A stretch of 64,000 nt of DNA from Homalodisca vitripennis. Lineage: Eukaryota > Arthropoda > Insecta > Hemiptera > Cicadellidae. The translations under genes were made by a program, and so were the position numbers. Shown piece after piece: positions 60,655-64,000 of the stretch (its first letter is position 1; every line of letters starts with the position of its first letter). Where the stretch lies: contig NC_060208.1 of assembly GCF_021130785.1 (NCBI RefSeq), forward strand, positions 169,812,501-169,876,500, given 5' to 3'. The notes beneath the pieces are model-generated. The model was not told where the DNA came from. It worked only from the letters and a program-made list of their open reading frames with translations, and searched no databases.

Positions 60655-63600
60655 AACATTACTTCCTGGCTGCAGAAAACGAAGTTTCTGCTTTCTACAT
60701 TATGTTTATAATTAATAACACCGATACTTTTTGAAAGATTGATTTCAGTACTATTTATGTGGTACCATAAGGAAGTCATCTGCATTGGCTTCGTACCAAA
60801 AATAGCATTTTATTTGAATAAAGTAAGCCATTGCATGAGCCACTGTAAGTTATGGGCACATAGTGCAGAAAAATAATAATCTGTAGGAATAACAATAATC
60901 TCCTGTAACCAACGGATTAGCTTATCTCTCTTTTGTCGTATCATCATTTCACATAGATATTATCGTATCAAAGTGTTCATTGTGTTTGTGGCCCTGAATT
61001 CTCTGCTCTTTAGGAAATCCCTAATAAAATCTTTAGACGGCTATATGAATACTTCGGTACGAATATTTAAATGAACGCTGAAATAATTACCAAGGACATT
61101 TAAAAGTGATATAATCCGTCAACTAATTAGTTTATGACATGACAGTATGCGTAATTGGGTGGTAGGTGCCTACAGTCAGCTGGTTTTGACATGCTGGAAA
61201 AAAGTATTTGAGATATTTTAATTTGTTTGGCTAGGTATCATTAGAGAGGATGGTGTTGAAGAGAATAAAAAGAGCCAAAATCTTTATTAAGAATAAGCAT
61301 ACTTGATCAATTTTAGGAAGAAGCCGTCCAACCTGCAGCTAAGAGTGAGCATTTAGTGTACATCGTTGTTTTCGCTCAACTGGTTTACATTATCTATGAA
61401 TGCATAATTGCATGTATAGATAAAAATATTTTGTACACAATACTCATTGTCATTAATTTAGTGCCACAGACATCTTTGCATCCTTTGCATCTAAAGACCT
61501 GCTAACCTTTAAAGCTAATGAGCGCTCTTTTAGTTCGGATTCATTTAAATACAGAATTTGTAGAAGCCAAATTTAATTAGGATCGAAAGGCAGGCAGTAC
61601 CCAAAATGCCATACATAGGAAAACAAACTATCTGAATATCAGGAGCTTCTAGATGTAATATTTCAGGGATGGGGAGATTATAAATGCCAAAAGAGTTCAG
61701 ATTCCGGGCGCTGCAAGAGATCGGCTACGAGACAAACAGAAAATAGATGCTAGAGGTCGGGAACTTCCAGAGACCAGAACCTGCTAGAGACCCTGGATGT
61801 CTCAGAGGATGAGAGCTACTTAGATTACTTAGATTTTTAGATGGAATATGCCCATAATGTGTTTTTGACAGTGTAAGAAAGATAAAATTTAATAATAATT
61901 TTATTATTATTGTGTTAGCACATGGGCTAATTATTTACATAATTTTAAAATACGTTATAGGAGTATGATTTTTTAAACTAAATTTGTTATGTGTATAAAA
62001 TTGTTGTGGAAAAATGCGGTGTTTTCTGGTAATTCACGACAAACTTGCGGTATTTAAATGCTTGTTTGTTTAATCTTACTTAAGCAGCGTTTGTCTGTGT
62101 TTACCAACGGCTTCGTGGCTCTAGCAACATGGATTGCGTTTAGTGACTTTGCTCTCTACTTTAGTGTTTGATAGGGTTTTATTGATTAATAGAGGAACTC
62201 CTCTTAATACTCGTATATAAGTCCACATACTGTCTTTCAAACACTCCAATCCAGTGAATAACGTAGAAACATTGTAAATTATTTTATCTTAAAACTTAAG
62301 GTTATAATTAACATAAGTTACATTTGAAATTCAATACTTATATCTCAATAATTAATTGTTGCTTTGGCCAAAGGGTTTCGTTTTAAATTGATAAATATTT
62401 TATATAAATTATTTATTCAACTAGTAATTTTGTGTTTTTATGGCAATAAACTAATTTTTATAATCAAGGTTATATTACATAAGTATTCATATACGTAAAA
62501 ATCAACCAGAGATTCTAAAGTAGACGTTAGAATAATCTTACATAATAATTGACTACTCTATTTTATTATAAAACTAAAATAAGTTAAGTTTGATTTTATT
62601 GTACATTTTAAGCTGTTGATAAGAATTGTTTAAAGGTTTTATAAAGCTATAGTATTCGTACGAATACCAAACTTGAGAGTCTGTAAAAATGTAATCGTTT
62701 ACGAAGTAATATTGTAAAATACTGCAATGCACACTAACCGGAAATAGAGTGGAATGGTAGAGGGCAGTAGAGATAAGGTTGTGCTGGCACTCATTACACC
62801 CTTTAAATTCACTTACCACGAGCGCCACGTGGGATAATGTGAATTACTACTTGACCCTACTTAGTTCCTGCTGCACTGTTAGTCATGCTGTTACATTTAG
62901 TCGCAAAATTTAGAAGGCAAGTGTATTTTCCCTGAAAAATTTCTAAATATATTTAATGAGTTGCGATAGCATATGTTTGGATATTCTGGAGAGTTAGACA
63001 TTTTCCTAAACCTCACTGCTGTGCATTGAATATGGTAAATCACTAAATTCGCTTGTAATGTGTTCCTGATTTCAAAAAATTACCGCCTAGTTTGTAGCCC
63101 GATTATGAATTTAATACACTAACTTACAATGTAAAAATGTATAAAAATAATACAGTTCGGATATGTGCAAAATAAAATGCAGTTAAGTTACCAAGTGATA
63201 CCAATGATATTGAGTTTCTAGATTGTACTCGTTATGTTCATATATTAGTTGGAAAAGAAATTAATATGCTTTGTAAATGCATGCATCTTTCTAGGAATTG
63301 GCGATGTAGATTATTTTGCCAATAATGTAATGCAATTAAACAGTAAATTAAATCAGGAGTTGTAATTTTGGTATAGTTTACAATATCTGATTATTGTTCA
63401 TTGCTATTTAATTTCTAATACACTTGTAGGATAGACTGTTTGTGGCCTTTATTAGACTAATTGTGCATTAGTAATTAGATTTAGATTGTTACTCTGAGTT
63501 TCGTACTAAATATCTGAAACGTTTTGTGCTTACATTTTCATACTTGCATTAAACCTTTTGTCGAATAAGTTGGTGAGGAGTTACCTTACCATATTAAAAT

Positions 63601-64000
63601 ATTGTGCTATGGAGGAACACATAGTTGAGAAAGTTTGTATTATTATAGAAGGAATTATTGGTTAGCTCAAGCAAATCCATACATCATATCGTAAATTGTT
63701 TGAAAAGGGTTTCCTACAGTTATTTATTTAAGTAATTTATGGCAGTAAAATATTTTTTCAATTTTTTCTTTATTTTATAAGGAGCACTCTAGACAAGCCA
63801 ATGAAATATTTAAATTTTAAATGAAGATTATCTACATTAAATATTCAGACATTTCCCATAACTGTATACATTTATTCATAAATGGGAGTGTATAAGTTGT
63901 AAGAGGTAATTACATTAATTGTTAAATAAAAACCATCAGTTTATGTAATATTTAATTTTAACCCATTGAAAAGAAAAATCACGAAACTGTACACACTAAA
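60652..64000. other. Anonymous AT-rich DNA to window end
   Basis: No gene, RNA or mobile element recognised. At 61,600-61,830 a purine-rich, loosely repetitive block of AGAG/CTAGAGA-type words stands out. A frame at 62,574-62,828 (minus) has no domain. Confidence 0.4.

Noticed and set aside
60448..60785. Tyr-Ile repeat proteins on both strands
   Set aside because: They are read-throughs of the AT microsatellite.

Overview
The window looks like strongly AT-rich, gene-poor arthropod nuclear DNA, most likely insect. Supporting signs are a candidate gustatory-receptor-type membrane protein, relics of Merlin and Tc1/mariner DNA transposons, non-LTR and Ty3/Gypsy retroelement debris, long TG and AT microsatellites, eukaryotic splice signals and no prokaryotic gene density. 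The species cannot be named from the sequence. The consensus is noisy: frameshifts are common and one stretch is badly homopolymer-corrupted.

The largest structure is an inverted duplication. Bases 1 to about 13,149 reappear as the reverse complement at 36,988 to about 49,830. Two nearly identical ~100 bp arrays of a strictly 16-bp-periodic C15A motif (36,889-36,987 and 54,226-54,325) bracket the second copy. Homology starts at the first base after array 1. I read the arrays as disguised scaffold gaps of about 100 bp. On that reading 36,988-54,225 is a separate low-quality contig, probably the other haplotype or a duplicate of the left arm placed backwards, and not a biological palindrome.

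Layout: 1-1,290 is a ~71 bp tandem array. 1,650-2,899 (minus) is a candidate gustatory receptor with one frameshift. 2,900-13,149 is mostly non-coding, with a ~70 bp inverted repeat pair, GA runs and a splice donor conserved in both arms. 13,150-36,888 is single-copy spacer holding non-LTR reverse transcriptase relics (13.9-14.2 kb, 15.2-15.7 kb), a 124 bp tandem repeat (18.3-18.65 kb), an integrase-like relic (22.8-23.0 kb), a non-LTR endonuclease-like relic (23.4-23.6 kb), a Merlin element (24.27-26.09 kb), a long TG microsatellite (30.5 kb) and a small acidic C-terminal-like ORF (35.5 kb). 36,988-54,225 is the inverted low-quality contig, worst at 48.2-53.2 kb. 54,326-64,000 holds a DD41D mariner-type element with TIRs and TA duplications (56,067-57,454), a Ty3/Gypsy RNase H relic (58.4-58.7 kb), a long AT microsatellite (60.6 kb) and otherwise anonymous DNA.

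The genes do not form a pathway. The only plausible host gene with a recognisable character is the receptor. The rest is decayed mobile DNA and anonymous sequence. I found no convincing undescribed biological system; the most notable signal appears to be an assembly event.
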